This document shows positions 7,084 through 16,374 of a stretch of DNA of 64,000 nt, one piece after another. The stretch lies in the NCBI RefSeq assembly GCF_000166135.1, contig NC_014666.1, forward strand, positions 4,216,001-4,280,000, given 5' to 3'. The stretch comes from Pseudofrankia inefficax (GTDB lineage: Bacteria; Actinomycetota; Actinomycetes; Frankiales; Frankiaceae). Both the position numbers and the translations under genes were made by a program. Below the pieces are notes generated by a model, which was not told where the DNA came from, made no database searches, and saw nothing but the letters and a program-made list of their open reading frames with translations. Numbering within the stretch: position 1 is the stretch's first letter; the number at the start of each line of letters is the position of its first letter.

Positions 7084-9546
7084 ATGACCTCCGAGACGGC
7101 GGCAAGCCCCGAGAGCCGGGCCGACGACCTCCTGCGGACGATGACGGTCGAGGAGAAGGCCCAGCAGGTCACCGGGCTGCTCTCGGCCGGGCTGCTGGGC
7201 CTGAACGGCGTGATCGAGGCCGTGGCCGGCCGGGTGATGGGCGACGGGATCGGCCAGATCGGGATGCTGGGCATGTTCGGTCAGCGGCCGCCGCAGCTGG
7301 CCCAGATGGCGAACCAGATCCAGCGGTACCTCGTCACCCAGACCCGGCTCGGCATTCCGGCGATGCTCCACATCGAGGCGCTGAACGGCCCGCTGGCCGC
7401 CGGTTTCCCGGTCTACCCGACGGCGATCGGCCTGGCCGCGACCTGGAACCCCGACGGCGTGGAGCAGATGGCGGCCATCACCGGCCGTCAGGTCCGGGCC
7501 GTGGGCCATGGCCAGGTGTTCTCCCCGGTGATGGACGTGGCCCGCGACGCCCGCTGGGGGCGGGTGCACGAGACCTACGGCGAGGAGCCCTACCTGGTCA
7601 GCGCGCTGAGCGTCGCGTTCACCCGCGGCCTGCAGGGCGCCGGGCCGCGTGACGGGGTGATCGCGACGGGGAAGCACTTCCTCGGCTACGGGGTGTCCGA
7701 GGCCGGCCAGAACATGGCGAAGACCGTCCTGGGGCGCCGCGAGCTGTACGAGGTGTACGCCCGCCCGTTCGAGGCGGCGATCCAGCTGGCCGGGCTGCGG
7801 TCGGTGATGAACTCCTACAGCTCGATCGACGGGGTCCCGGTCGGCGCGAGCCGGGAGATCCTGACCGACCTGCTGCGCGAGCGGCTGGGCTTCACCGGCA
7901 CCGTCGTCTCCGACTACGACACCGTCGGCCATCTGTTCTCCCGGGTCGGGGTGGCCCGGGACGCGACCGACGCGGGGCGCCTGGCGCTGGCCGCCGGGAT
8001 CGACGTGGAACTGCCGAACCCGTTCGGCTACGGGCGGACGCTGGCCGAGGCGGTCCGCCAGGGCGTCGTCCCCGTGGAACAGCTCGACCAGGCGGTGTGG
8101 CGGGTGCTGCGCGACAAGTTCGCGGCCGGCCTGTTCGACGCGCCCTACGTCGACGAGGACCCGGTCGTGATCAGCGCCCTCGCCGGCGAGGGCGGCGAGC
8201 CCGGCGGGCTCGCGCACCGGCTGGCCCAGCAGTCGGTCACGCTGCTGACCAACGACGGGCGGCTGCCGCTGTCCCGGGACCTGACCCGGATCGCCGTCGT
8301 CGGGCCGCACGCCGACGGTCTTTCGGTCGCGTTCCCGCCTTACACGATTCCCGCCGCGCTGGACATGCTCGGCGCCCGGTTCCGAGGCGAACGGGCCAAC
8401 ATCCCCGGAACCGAGGGCATGACGATCGAGACGACGCCCGAGGCGGTCGAGCTGATGCGGCGCGACCTTTCCGGCGTGCTCTCCCTGTCGATCGACGACT
8501 ACATCCGCGAGAACTACGGCTCGGTGTCGCTCGCCGACGCCGTCCGCGCGGCCGTCCCCGGTGCCAAGGTGACCGTGGCCGCCGGCTGTGGGGTCCTGGA
8601 CGAGGAGCCCGCCGACATCGCCGCGGCGGTCGCCGCGGCCCAGGACGCCGAGGTGGTCATCCTCGCCCTCGGCGGGCGGGCCGGCTGGTTCGTCCCCCGG
8701 ATCACCGAGGGCGAGGGCTGCGACACGGCCGACATCGACCTGCCGGCCAACCAGGTCGCCCTGGTGCGGGCCGTGGTGGGCACCGGGACGCCGGCCGTCG
8801 GCGTCGTCTACACGGGCCGGCCGATGGCGCTGACCGCGATCGCGGACGAACTGCCCGCGATCGTGTACGGCTACTACGGCGGCCAGCACGCGTCGACGGC
8901 GATGGCCGAGGTCCTGTTCGGCGACGTCAACCCGTCGGGGAAACTGCCGGTCTCGATCCCGCGCCACTCCGGCCAGGTCCCGGTCTACTCCGGCCAGCCG
9001 ACCGGCACCGGCTACCGGCGCACCGACCGCGACGCCCACCAGGACTACCTCGACCTCCCCTCGCGGCCCCTGTTCCCGTTCGGCCACGGGCTGAGCTACA
9101 CGGCCTTCGAGTACTCCGACCTCGTCGTCAGCCCCGATGAGGTCGACGCCACGGGCTCGGTGACCCTCACGCTGACCCTGCGCAACAGCGGCGACCGGTC
9201 CGGCACCGAGATCGTGCAGTTCTACCTGTCGGACCGGGCCACCGGGGTGACCAGACCGGCTCAGGAGCTGGTCGGCTTCGCCCGCGTCGATCTCGGGCCG
9301 GGGGAGACCGCCGAGGTCGGCTGCACCGTCGAGCTGGCCCAGCTCGCCTATCTCGGCCTCGACGGGCGCCTGCAGGTGGAGCCCGGCCCGATCGAGGTCC
9401 TGGTCGGGGCGTCGTCGGACGACAGCCGGCTGCGCGGACGGTTCGAGGTGGTGGGGGAGACGGCGGTCCTCGAGCACCGGAGCGCGTTCCTCTCGGCGGC
9501 CACGGTCCGCCAGGTAGCGGCCGTGCCCGAACCGGTCTCGCCGTGA
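7084..9546 (+). CDS. Glycoside hydrolase family 3 beta-glucosidase/beta-xylosidase
   Basis: An 820-residue GH3 enzyme of the beta-glucosidase/beta-xylosidase type. Domain 1 starts at DDLLRTMTVEEKAQQ and contains SPVMDVARDARWGRVHETYG, GKHFLGYG and the nucleophile Asp near residue 277 (TVVSDYDTV). Domain 2 follows (LPLSRDLTRIAVVGPHADG, VLFGDVNPSGKLPVSIPR), then an FnIII-like domain (VTLTLTLRNSGDRSGTEIVQ). ATG 7084 is preceded by GAAAGGAA. It lacks a secretion signal and lacks the helical tail of the GH3 at 683-2962. The MLHIEALNGP segment and long N-terminal region resemble xylosidase-like GH3 members, but the specificity is not provable. Probably repressed through the operators at 6775-6832; followed by an esterase gene, perhaps cotranscribed. 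Confidence 0.92.
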   Translation: MTSETAASPESRADDLLRTMTVEEKAQQVTGLLSAGLLGLNGVIEAVAGRVMGDGIGQIGMLGMFGQRPPQLAQMANQIQRYLVTQTRLGIPAMLHIEALNGPLAAGFPVYPTAIGLAATWNPDGVEQMAAITGRQVRAVGHGQVFSPVMDVARDARWGRVHETYGEEPYLVSALSVAFTRGLQGAGPRDGVIATGKHFLGYGVSEAGQNMAKTVLGRRELYEVYARPFEAAIQLAGLRSVMNSYSSIDGVPVGASREILTDLLRERLGFTGTVVSDYDTVGHLFSRVGVARDATDAGRLALAAGIDVELPNPFGYGRTLAEAVRQGVVPVEQLDQAVWRVLRDKFAAGLFDAPYVDEDPVVISALAGEGGEPGGLAHRLAQQSVTLLTNDGRLPLSRDLTRIAVVGPHADGLSVAFPPYTIPAALDMLGARFRGERANIPGTEGMTIETTPEAVELMRRDLSGVLSLSIDDYIRENYGSVSLADAVRAAVPGAKVTVAAGCGVLDEEPADIAAAVAAAQDAEVVILALGGRAGWFVPRITEGEGCDTADIDLPANQVALVRAVVGTGTPAVGVVYTGRPMALTAIADELPAIVYGYYGGQHASTAMAEVLFGDVNPSGKLPVSIPRHSGQVPVYSGQPTGTGYRRTDRDAHQDYLDLPSRPLFPFGHGLSYTAFEYSDLVVSPDEVDATGSVTLTLTLRNSGDRSGTEIVQFYLSDRATGVTRPAQELVGFARVDLGPGETAEVGCTVELAQLAYLGLDGRLQVEPGPIEVLVGASSDDSRLRGRFEVVGETAVLEHRSAFLSAATVRQVAAVPEPVSP

Positions 9547-9664
9547 GCCGACCGCCGCGGTGACCAGGCCAGCGGCGCGCCGGTGTGGGCAAGGTTGAGG
9601 CCCCTTCCGCACCCACACCGCGCGCGCCGCGCCTGGTTGGACCCAACACAGAATGCGAGGGCAG

Positions 9665-10633
9665 ATGGGGAACGTGGACCAGCCGGTGCCGCCCATGGAC
9701 GAGGAGTGCGCCGCGGCCTGGAACCATCTCGTCGAGACCCAGTTCGGCGGGAGGATTCCCGAGATCACCGAGGAGCTGGTCCCGCGCGCTCAGGCGCACA
9801 AGATGCCGACCCGCGCGATGGTGCTCGACCAGTTCCCCGTCACCGAGGAGGAACGCTCGGTCCCGGGCCTCGACGCGGAGATCACCGTCTCGGTCTTCAC
9901 CCCGCACGACCACGAAGGGACCGGCCCAGGCATCGTCTGGCTGCACGGTGGCGGAATGATCGCCGGCCATCGGTTCGGGGCCGAGGCGGCGTTGCAGCTC
10001 GCGCTGGCTTCCGGCGGCGTGGTCGTGTCCGTCGAGTACCGGATGCCTCCGGAGTACCCGGACCCAACGCCCGTCGACGACTGCTACGCCGCGCTGCTCT
10101 GGACCGCGGACCATGCCGGCGAGCTGGGGATCGACCCGGCCGCGCTGGTGCTCGCCGGCGGCAGCGCGGGCGGTGGCCTCGCGGCCGGCACGGCGCTCCA
10201 CGTCCGCGACGACGGCGGCCCGAGTCTGGCGGGCCTGCTCCTGCTCTCCCCGATGCTCGACGACCGGATGCGCACCGCCTCGGCGCACATGTCCGGCCGG
10301 TTGTCGTGGACCCGGACCAGCAATGAGACCGGCTGGCGGGCGCTGCTCGGAGACCGCGCCGGCACCGACCGCGTCTCCAGCTACGCGGCGCCCGGCCGCG
10401 CGGTCGACGTCTCGAGGCTGCCCCCGACCTTCATCGACGTCGGATCCGTCGACCTCTTCCGCGACGAGGACGTCGCCTTCGCCACCTCGATCTGGGCCAG
10501 CGGCGGCGACGCCGAGCTCCATGTCTGGCGCGGTGGCATCCACGGCTATGAGGGCTACGCCCCCGAGTCCCGGCTCACCGTCGAGACGCTCGCCGCTCGC
10601 GAGCGCTGGCTCACCCGCGTGCTCGGCCGCTAG
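9665..10633 (+). CDS. Alpha/beta-hydrolase esterase, HSL family
   Basis: A ~322-residue carboxylesterase of the hormone-sensitive-lipase family. The oxyanion-hole motif HGGG (WLHGGGMIAGHRFG), the nucleophile Ser in GGSAGGGLAAG, the acid in DVGSVDLFRDED and the His in GGIHGYEGY are all visible. The start could be ATG 9653 or ATG 9665; the latter has GAGGG just upstream. It lies 118 bp after a GH3 gene on the same strand, so a shared transcript is likely. In this context it may remove acyl groups (acetyl, cinnamoyl or similar) from glycosides, an inference from neighbours. A perfect hairpin follows immediately. Confidence 0.88.
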   Translation: MGNVDQPVPPMDEECAAAWNHLVETQFGGRIPEITEELVPRAQAHKMPTRAMVLDQFPVTEEERSVPGLDAEITVSVFTPHDHEGTGPGIVWLHGGGMIAGHRFGAEAALQLALASGGVVVSVEYRMPPEYPDPTPVDDCYAALLWTADHAGELGIDPAALVLAGGSAGGGLAAGTALHVRDDGGPSLAGLLLLSPMLDDRMRTASAHMSGRLSWTRTSNETGWRALLGDRAGTDRVSSYAAPGRAVDVSRLPPTFIDVGSVDLFRDEDVAFATSIWASGGDAELHVWRGGIHGYEGYAPESRLTVETLAARERWLTRVLGR

Positions 10634-10667
10634 GACCGGCCGGAGGCGTGCAGGCTCCGGCCGGTCC
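10633..10667. terminator. Bidirectional hairpin between esterase and solute-binding gene
   Basis: A perfect 13-bp stem: GGACCGGCCGGAG (10633-10645) pairs with 10655-10667 around a 9-base loop. It begins at the stop codon of the esterase and faces the end of the convergent solute-binding gene, so likely terminates both. Confidence 0.75.
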
Positions 10668-10697
10668 CAGCCCGGGGTCAACCGGGGTGGCGAGCGC

Positions 10698-11924
10698 TCA
10701 GCCGGTGCTGCCGTCGGCGCAGACCCGGTCGCGGACCACCTGGAACGCCGTGCCGTCGGGTGCCACCTGGACGAACGCGTAGCAGGAGAGCGGCTTGCCC
10801 GAGTCGTCGCGCAGGTCGATGGGCGCGATCAGGCCGCCCGCGTCGTAGGCGGAGACGCCGCGCAGCGCCTTGACGAAGCCGGCCCGGGTGGGGCAGGGCC
10901 CGGCCAGGTCGAGCCCGCGCAGGAACATGTCCGCGCTGATGTAGGTGAACATGGCGAACTGCTGGTCCGCGTCCCCCGACTCCGGGGCGTAGGTCACCAT
11001 CGCGTCCTCGTACTGCTTGATCGCCGGGCCGCCCGCCTCGAACGGGCGGAAGAAGACCGGCATCGACACGCCGGCCAGCGCCTTGCCGTGCGCACTGGCG
11101 ATCACGCTCCGGTCATAGCCCGTGAGCACCACGCTGACGGCGAGCTGGGCGCCCGCGGCGCGGGTCGCCTGGACGACCTGCGCGAAGTCGTCCGGCGCGG
11201 TGATGCCCAGCAGCGCGTCGGCGCCGAAGCTGATTATCTTGTTGGCCACCTGTGCCGGGTTACCGGTGGTGGCCACGTAGGAGAACGTCTGGACCGCGCT
11301 CGCCCCGGCCGCGCGCAGGCTCTGCTCGTAGCTCACGGTGTTCTCGGAGGTCAGGGCCGACGGGTCGCCGATGATGATGGCGACCCTGGTGCCGCGGGCG
11401 GCCCGGACGTACCTGCCGACCACCGCGGGGGAGGCCGAGTAGATGAAGGAGAACATGTTGTCGTGGCCGGCCCAGGCCGGCTCGATGGCGGTCCCGGTGA
11501 CCGGCACCACCTGTTTGGTCAGGGCGGTCATCGAGTCGCCGAGCGAGGCGCTCGCCGACACGAGGCCGAAGACGTTCCGCTGCTGGACGAGGGTGTCGAT
11601 CGCGACCGCGGCCCCGGACGCGGTGCCCTGGTCGTCGCCCCAGTCGTAGGTGATCCGCCGCCCGTGCACACCGCCGTGCGCGTTCGCGAGGCCGATTCTG
11701 GCGTCGAGCCCGGCGCGGGCCGCCGAGAGCGCCGTGCTCGACGGCCCGGTGGCGGGATACACGAACCCGAGCTTGATCTGGTTCGAGGTGACCCCGGGCG
11801 CGTCGCAGGCCGTGTTCCCGCTGTTTCCGCTGCTCCCGCCGGGAGCCGACGAGCAGCTGGTCGCCAGCGCGAGCGTGACGGCGACCGCGATCCCGCCGGA
11901 TAATCTTCGTCTGTGCGCGCCCAT
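10698..11924 (-). CDS. ABC solute-binding lipoprotein, Peripla_BP_6 type
   Basis: A 408-residue lipoprotein receptor with the type I periplasmic-binding fold used by branched-chain amino acid, urea and amide transporters. ATG 11924 is chosen for the AAGGGAAAG upstream and because it gives a clean signal: basic MGAHRRR, hydrophobic core, lipobox ATSC, then a Ser/Gly linker. The receptor starts at GVTSNQIKLGFVYPATGPSS. It differs from the 16789-18096 receptor, which shares only the fold. No permease or ATPase gene is near, so partner genes must be elsewhere. Two LacI-type operators lie upstream (12030-12083), so it is induced with the glycosidases, suggesting a glycoside or aglycone ligand. Confidence 0.88.
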   Translation of the reverse strand: MGAHRRRLSGGIAVAVTLALATSCSSAPGGSSGNSGNTACDAPGVTSNQIKLGFVYPATGPSSTALSAARAGLDARIGLANAHGGVHGRRITYDWGDDQGTASGAAVAIDTLVQQRNVFGLVSASASLGDSMTALTKQVVPVTGTAIEPAWAGHDNMFSFIYSASPAVVGRYVRAARGTRVAIIIGDPSALTSENTVSYEQSLRAAGASAVQTFSYVATTGNPAQVANKIISFGADALLGITAPDDFAQVVQATRAAGAQLAVSVVLTGYDRSVIASAHGKALAGVSMPVFFRPFEAGGPAIKQYEDAMVTYAPESGDADQQFAMFTYISADMFLRGLDLAGPCPTRAGFVKALRGVSAYDAGGLIAPIDLRDDSGKPLSCYAFVQVAPDGTAFQVVRDRVCADGSTG

Positions 11925-12029
11925 ATCTTTCCCTTGAAAGGTCTGGCAATGTACGGAGGCCTCGCGATGCGGCAGGCCGGGGTCGGCGCCACCGTTACTC
12001 GCGAGTAAGAACGTGCTGGTCGCCGGCAA

Positions 12030-12083
12030 CTAGCGCATGCTAGTAGTGGTGGACGCTATCAGCGCGCCGCTAGCGCGCACAAG
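12030..12083. promoter_or_regulatory. Paired LacI-type operators upstream of solute-binding protein
   Basis: CTAGCGCATGCTAG (12030-12043) and CTAGCGCGCACAAG (12070-12083), 40 bp start to start, 106-159 bp before the lipoprotein start. The other flanking gene ends here, so the sites serve only the minus-strand lipoprotein gene. Confidence 0.72.
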
Positions 12084-12096
12084 CCCGCGGACAGCC

Positions 12097-14040
12097 TCAG
12101 GAGGCCGCCGTCGTGGCGTCCGCGAACTGGGCCGCGTACAGCCGGGCGTAGGCGCCGCCCGCGTGGACGAGCTGGTCGTGCGACCCCTGTTCGACGATGG
12201 CGCCGTTCTCCATGACGACGATCGTGTCGGCGTCCCGGATCGTGGACAGCCGGTGCGCGATGACGAACGCGGTGCGCCCCGCGCGCAGCGAGGCGGTCGC
12301 CTGCTGGATGAGGACCTCGGTACGCGTGTCGACCGAGCTGGTCGCCTCGTCGAGGACCAGGATCGGCGGTTCGGTCAGGAACGCGCGCGCGATCGTGAGC
12401 AGCTGCTTCTCTCCCGCGCTCAGGCTGGTGGCCTCGTCGTCGAGGACCGTGTCGTAGCCGTCCGGCAGGGTGCGGATGAACCGGTCGGCGTGGGCGGACG
12501 TGGCCGCGGCGACGATCCGTTCGCGGCCGGCGCCCGGCGTCCCGTAGGCGATGTTGTCGGCGATGGTGCCGCCGAACAGCCAGGTGTCCTGCAGGACCAT
12601 GCCGATGCGGGACCGCGCCTGCGCGCGGGTGAGCGTGGCGATGTCGACCCCGTCGAGCGTGATGCGCCCCGCCGCGAGCTCGTAGAAGCGCAGCAGCAGG
12701 TTGACCAGGGTGGTCTTGCCGGCGCCGGTCGGCCCGACGATGGCGACCGTGTGCCCCGGTTCGGCGACCAGCGAGAGCGCCTCGATGAGCGGCCGGTCGG
12801 GGTGGTACCGGAAGGTGACGCCCTCGAAGGCCACCCGGCCGGTGGCCGGGACGGGCAGGAGGCCGGGCGTCACCGGGTCCGGGATCTCCTCGGCGGCGTC
12901 GAGGAACTCGTAGACCCGCTCGGCGGAGGCGATGCCGGACTGCACCATGCCGGCCATGCTCGCCAGGTAGATCAGCGGCTGGCTGTACTGCCGGGAGTAC
13001 TGGATGAACGCCTGGACGTCGCCGACGCTCAGCGCGCCGGCGGCTATCCGGACACCGCCGACGACCGCGACGAGGACGTAGTTGAGGTTGCTGAGGAACG
13101 TCATCGCCGGCTGCAGCGTGCTCGACATCGCCTGGGAGCGCAGGGTCGTCTGGGCGAGGTGCTCGTTGTCCACCGCGAAACGGTCGGCGGCCTGCTGCTC
13201 GCGCCCGAAGGCCTTGATGACCGCGTGTCCGCTGTACATCTCCTCGATCTGACCGTTGAGCCGACCGGTCTGTTTCCACTGCTCCAGGTAGAGCGGCTGC
13301 GCACGGCGGCCTACCCGGGCCACGACGCCGAGCGTCAGCGGGACCGTGACCAGGGAGATCACCGCGAGCAGTGGGGAGACCCAGAACATGGCGGCCAGCA
13401 TGCCGGCGATGCTGAACAGCGGGATGACGAGCTGGCTGAGCGTCTGCTGGAGGCTCTGGCCGAGGTTGTCGATGTCGTTCGTGACGCGGCTGAGAAGGTC
13501 GCCGCGCCGGTGCCGGTCGAAGTACGCCGCCGGCAGGCGGAAGATCTTCGCCTCGACGTCCTGACGCAGCCGTTGGATGGCGCGCTGCACGGCGAGGTTC
13601 GCCAGCCACCCCTGGACGAACGCGCAGAGGCCGGCCGCCAGGTACAGCAGCGTCGCTACCAGCAGAATCCTTCCGACGGCGTCGAAGTCGATGCCCCGGC
13701 CGGGGACGAAGTCCACGGTGCTCAGCGTCTGCGCCTCGGTCGCGTGCCCGTGCGCGCGCAGGTCACCCAGGACCTCGGCACGGGTGGCGTGGCCGTCGAG
13801 CGCGCGGCCGAAGGCGCCGGCCAGGACGAGGTTGGTCGCGCGGCCCAGCAGCCACGGCCCGATCGTCGTGAGGACCACGCTGACGAGACCGAAGACAACC
13901 GTCCCCGTCAGCGGCGCCCACTGGTGCCGGCCCATCCGCCAGAGCCGGCCCACCGTGGCGCGGGTGTTCGAGGAGTGGTCGGGCCGGCGCGCGGCCTCGA
14001 CGGCGACGCCGGGGGAGCTGCGGGTGCGGCGGATGCTCAT
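12097..14040 (-). CDS. ABC exporter half-transporter B (TMD-NBD), consensus ATPase site
   Basis: A 647-residue type IV ABC exporter subunit with six predicted membrane helices fused to an ATPase. ATG 14040 overlaps the stop of the upstream subunit as ATGA, so translation is coupled. The ATPase carries Walker A GPTGAGKTT (about residue 435), signature LSAGEKQLLTIARAF and Walker B ILVLDEATSS with the catalytic Glu. The N-terminus is long (about 60 residues before the first helix). It pairs with the subunit at 14037-15770 as a heterodimer that pumps hydrophobic or toxic compounds outward. The divergent MarR gene at 15907 is the probable regulator. Confidence 0.9.
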   Translation of the reverse strand: MSIRRTRSSPGVAVEAARRPDHSSNTRATVGRLWRMGRHQWAPLTGTVVFGLVSVVLTTIGPWLLGRATNLVLAGAFGRALDGHATRAEVLGDLRAHGHATEAQTLSTVDFVPGRGIDFDAVGRILLVATLLYLAAGLCAFVQGWLANLAVQRAIQRLRQDVEAKIFRLPAAYFDRHRRGDLLSRVTNDIDNLGQSLQQTLSQLVIPLFSIAGMLAAMFWVSPLLAVISLVTVPLTLGVVARVGRRAQPLYLEQWKQTGRLNGQIEEMYSGHAVIKAFGREQQAADRFAVDNEHLAQTTLRSQAMSSTLQPAMTFLSNLNYVLVAVVGGVRIAAGALSVGDVQAFIQYSRQYSQPLIYLASMAGMVQSGIASAERVYEFLDAAEEIPDPVTPGLLPVPATGRVAFEGVTFRYHPDRPLIEALSLVAEPGHTVAIVGPTGAGKTTLVNLLLRFYELAAGRITLDGVDIATLTRAQARSRIGMVLQDTWLFGGTIADNIAYGTPGAGRERIVAAATSAHADRFIRTLPDGYDTVLDDEATSLSAGEKQLLTIARAFLTEPPILVLDEATSSVDTRTEVLIQQATASLRAGRTAFVIAHRLSTIRDADTIVVMENGAIVEQGSHDQLVHAGGAYARLYAAQFADATTAAS

Positions 14041-15770
14041 GCGGCTTCCGCCTCGGTGAGCTGGGAGAGCACGATCTCGCGGTAGGTGCCGTTGCCGGCG
14101 AACAGCTCGTCGTGGCTGCCGGTGCCGACCACCCGACCCTCGTCGAGCACGACGATCCGGTCGGCGTCGCGGATCGTGCTGACGCGCTGGGCTACGACGA
14201 CGACCGCCGCGGCGGCGGTCTGGGTGGCGAGCGCGGCGCGCAGCCGGGCGTCGGTCGCGTAGTCCAGGGCCGAGAAGGAGTCGTCGAACAGGTACACATC
14301 GGGCCGGACGACCAGGGCGCGCGCGATCGCGAGCCGCTGGCGCTGCCCGCCGGAGAAGCTGGCGCCTCCCTGGGCGACCGGGGCGTCGAGGCCCTCGGGG
14401 AGGGCCTCGACGAACGCGCGGGCCTGGGCGATGTCGAGGGCGTGCCACAGCTCGTCGTCGGTGGCCTCCGGATCGCCGTAGCGAAGGTTCGAGGCGACGG
14501 TCCCGGAGAACAGGTAGGGCCGCTGGGGGACGTAGCCGATGGTCCTGCTCAGCAGCGACCGGTCGAGCGACCGCACGTCGACGCCGCCGACGAGCACGAC
14601 ACCCTCGGAGGGGTCGGCCAGCCGGGGCACCAGGCCGAGCAGGGTGCTCTTGCCGCTGCCGGTGCTGCCGATGATCGCGACGGTCTCGCCGCGGCCCGCG
14701 ACCAGGTTGACGCCTCGCAGGACGGGGGCCTCGGCGCCTGGATAGCGGAATCCCACGTCGCGCAGCTCCACCCGCGCGGGCGTGACGAGCTTCGGTATGG
14801 CCGTCTTCGGTGGGAGCACGGTGCTCTCGGTGTCGAGGACCTCGCCGATGCGTCCGGCACAGACCTGCGCGCGGGGGAGCATCCGCAGCAGGTAGGTCAC
14901 CATCGTCGCCGCGCCGAGGATCTGCAGCACGTAGCCGAGGAACGCGGACAGGGCGCCGACCCCGATGGCCGAGGACTCGACGCGGTGCGCGCCGAACCAC
15001 ACGACCGCGACCCCGGCGACGCTGGCGACGGCCGTGACCAGTGGGAACAGCAACGCCATCAGTCGGCCCACGCCCACCGACACGTCGGTCAGCAGGGTGT
15101 TCGAGGCCGCGAACCGCTCCTGTTCGCGGTCCTCCTGGACGAACGCGCGGATCACCCGCAGCCCGATGATCTGTTCGCGCAGGATCCGGTTCACCGAGTC
15201 CGTCGTGTCCTGCAGGGTCACCGACAGCGGTGTCATCCGGCGCAGGACCGCCCAGGCGAGACCGCCCAGCAGCGGCGCGACCACCACGAGAAGCAGTGAC
15301 AGGGGCGCGTCCTGGCCGAGCGCGAACACGACCCCGCCGACGCACATCAGCGGCGCGGTCACCATGAACATGAGCGTGATCTGGGCGAGCATCTGGATCT
15401 GCTGGACGTCGTTGGTGGTGCGCACGACCAGCGACGCCGGTGTGAACTGGTTCAGCTCACGGGCGGAGAACGCGTGCACCCGGTTGAACAGCGCCGCTCG
15501 CAGGTCGCGGGCCAGGAAGGCGGAGAACCGGGACGCGACCCGGGCGGCGCCGATGGCGCAGGCCAGCTGGGCCAACGAGACGCCGATCATGAGGGCTCCG
15601 ACCCGCCAGATGTAGCCGGTGTCGCCGGGCAGGACGCCCCTGTCGATCACGTCGGCGCTCAGATCGGGAAGATAGAGGGCGCCGGCACACTGCACGGTCT
15701 GGAGGACGGTCACGAGGGCGACGTCGCGGCGGTAGAGGCGCGCATACGGCACGAGCAGGCGGATCAGCAC
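14037..15770 (-). CDS. ABC exporter half-transporter A (TMD-NBD), degenerate Walker B
   Basis: A ~577-residue ABC exporter subunit and partner of the protein encoded at 12097-14040. GTG 15770 follows GGAGGG; a GTG at 15782 is possible. It has six membrane helices and an ATPase with Walker A GSTGSGKST (about residue 366) and signature FSGGQRQRLAIARAL. Its Walker B reads VYLFDDSFSALD: the catalytic Glu is replaced by Asp. This is typical of heterodimeric exporters with one hydrolytically weak site. The gene starts the operon and is divergent from MarR across a 136-bp gap that holds a strong inverted repeat, so it is very likely a MarR-controlled multidrug or intermediate exporter. Confidence 0.9.
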   Translation of the reverse strand: MLIRLLVPYARLYRRDVALVTVLQTVQCAGALYLPDLSADVIDRGVLPGDTGYIWRVGALMIGVSLAQLACAIGAARVASRFSAFLARDLRAALFNRVHAFSARELNQFTPASLVVRTTNDVQQIQMLAQITLMFMVTAPLMCVGGVVFALGQDAPLSLLLVVVAPLLGGLAWAVLRRMTPLSVTLQDTTDSVNRILREQIIGLRVIRAFVQEDREQERFAASNTLLTDVSVGVGRLMALLFPLVTAVASVAGVAVVWFGAHRVESSAIGVGALSAFLGYVLQILGAATMVTYLLRMLPRAQVCAGRIGEVLDTESTVLPPKTAIPKLVTPARVELRDVGFRYPGAEAPVLRGVNLVAGRGETVAIIGSTGSGKSTLLGLVPRLADPSEGVVLVGGVDVRSLDRSLLSRTIGYVPQRPYLFSGTVASNLRYGDPEATDDELWHALDIAQARAFVEALPEGLDAPVAQGGASFSGGQRQRLAIARALVVRPDVYLFDDSFSALDYATDARLRAALATQTAAAAVVVVAQRVSTIRDADRIVVLDEGRVVGTGSHDELFAGNGTYREIVLSQLTEAEAA

Positions 15771-15868
15771 ACGGCCCTCCACGTTCGGGTCTGGCGCACG
15801 GCGAGTGGGTCCGGCTCACGGCGAAGGTCGGCGGCGCCGCCTGGCACACTGGCGCGGGGCCACAGTTT

Positions 15869-15896
15869 CATCAAGATAGATGTATCGTGTTTGATG
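15869..15896. promoter_or_regulatory. MarR-type operator in the MarR/ABC divergent region
   Basis: CATCAA (15869-15874) and TTGATG (15891-15896) form perfect 6-bp inverted half-sites separated by 16 bp. The interior is AT-rich against a GC-rich background and ends 10 bp before the MarR start. A near copy with identical half-site spacing occurs at 47890-47917. Confidence 0.7.
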
Positions 15897-15906
15897 TAAG
15901 GATGCC

Positions 15907-16374
15907 ATGGATGGGTTCGAGCTGTTCCAGTTGGGCCGCCGGCTGATGAAGCTCGGCGAGCAGTCGATCCCCGAGGTCGGCATCCTGCGGCTGTCCGGCC
16001 CGACGCGGGCGATCGTGTTCGACGTCTTCGAGAACCCGGGCAGCTCGATCTCCGAGATCACCGCCCGCGTCGAGTTCCCGCAGAGCCAGGTCTCGGCGTG
16101 CGTGGCCCGCCTGCGTGAGGCCGAGGTGTTCGAGACGGTCAGCGACCCCGCGGACCGGCGCAGGACCCTCGTGCGGCCCACGGCCAGCGCGCTGAGCCGG
16201 GCGCGGGACCGTCCCACCGCGGTGATCGACCAGGCCATCGCCGAGAGGATCGGCACCAGCGACCCCGTCGAGGTCCAGCGCGTCAAGGACGCGCTCGACA
16301 CCCTGGCGGCACTGCTGCGAACGGACCGGAATGACGCGGACGAGCCCGCCCTGGACGGGCGGAACGGCTGCTGA
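15907..16374 (+). CDS. MarR-family transcriptional regulator
   Basis: A 155-residue winged-helix regulator of the MarR type. The DNA-binding part is visible as ISEITARVEFPQSQVSACVA (recognition helix) followed by the wing SDPADRRRTLVRPT, a classic MarR DxRxxR-like wing. It is shorter at the N-terminus than many MarR proteins. It is divergent from the heterodimeric ABC exporter and preceded by the CATCAA-N16-TTGATG repeat, so it probably represses the exporter and itself and is released by a small hydrophobic ligand. A second copy of the site suggests control of 47995-50994 too. The last codons lie in a degenerate 36-bp tandem repeat. Confidence 0.85.
   Translation: MDGFELFQLGRRLMKLGEQSIPEVGILRLSGPTRAIVFDVFENPGSSISEITARVEFPQSQVSACVARLREAEVFETVSDPADRRRTLVRPTASALSRARDRPTAVIDQAIAERIGTSDPVEVQRVKDALDTLAALLRTDRNDADEPALDGRNGC

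Noticed and set aside
12097-15345. Apparent 1082-residue protein covering both ABC genes
   Set aside because: The part before 14040 is an out-of-frame, low-complexity reading of the upstream exporter gene. The real start is ATG 14040, coupled to the partner stop.
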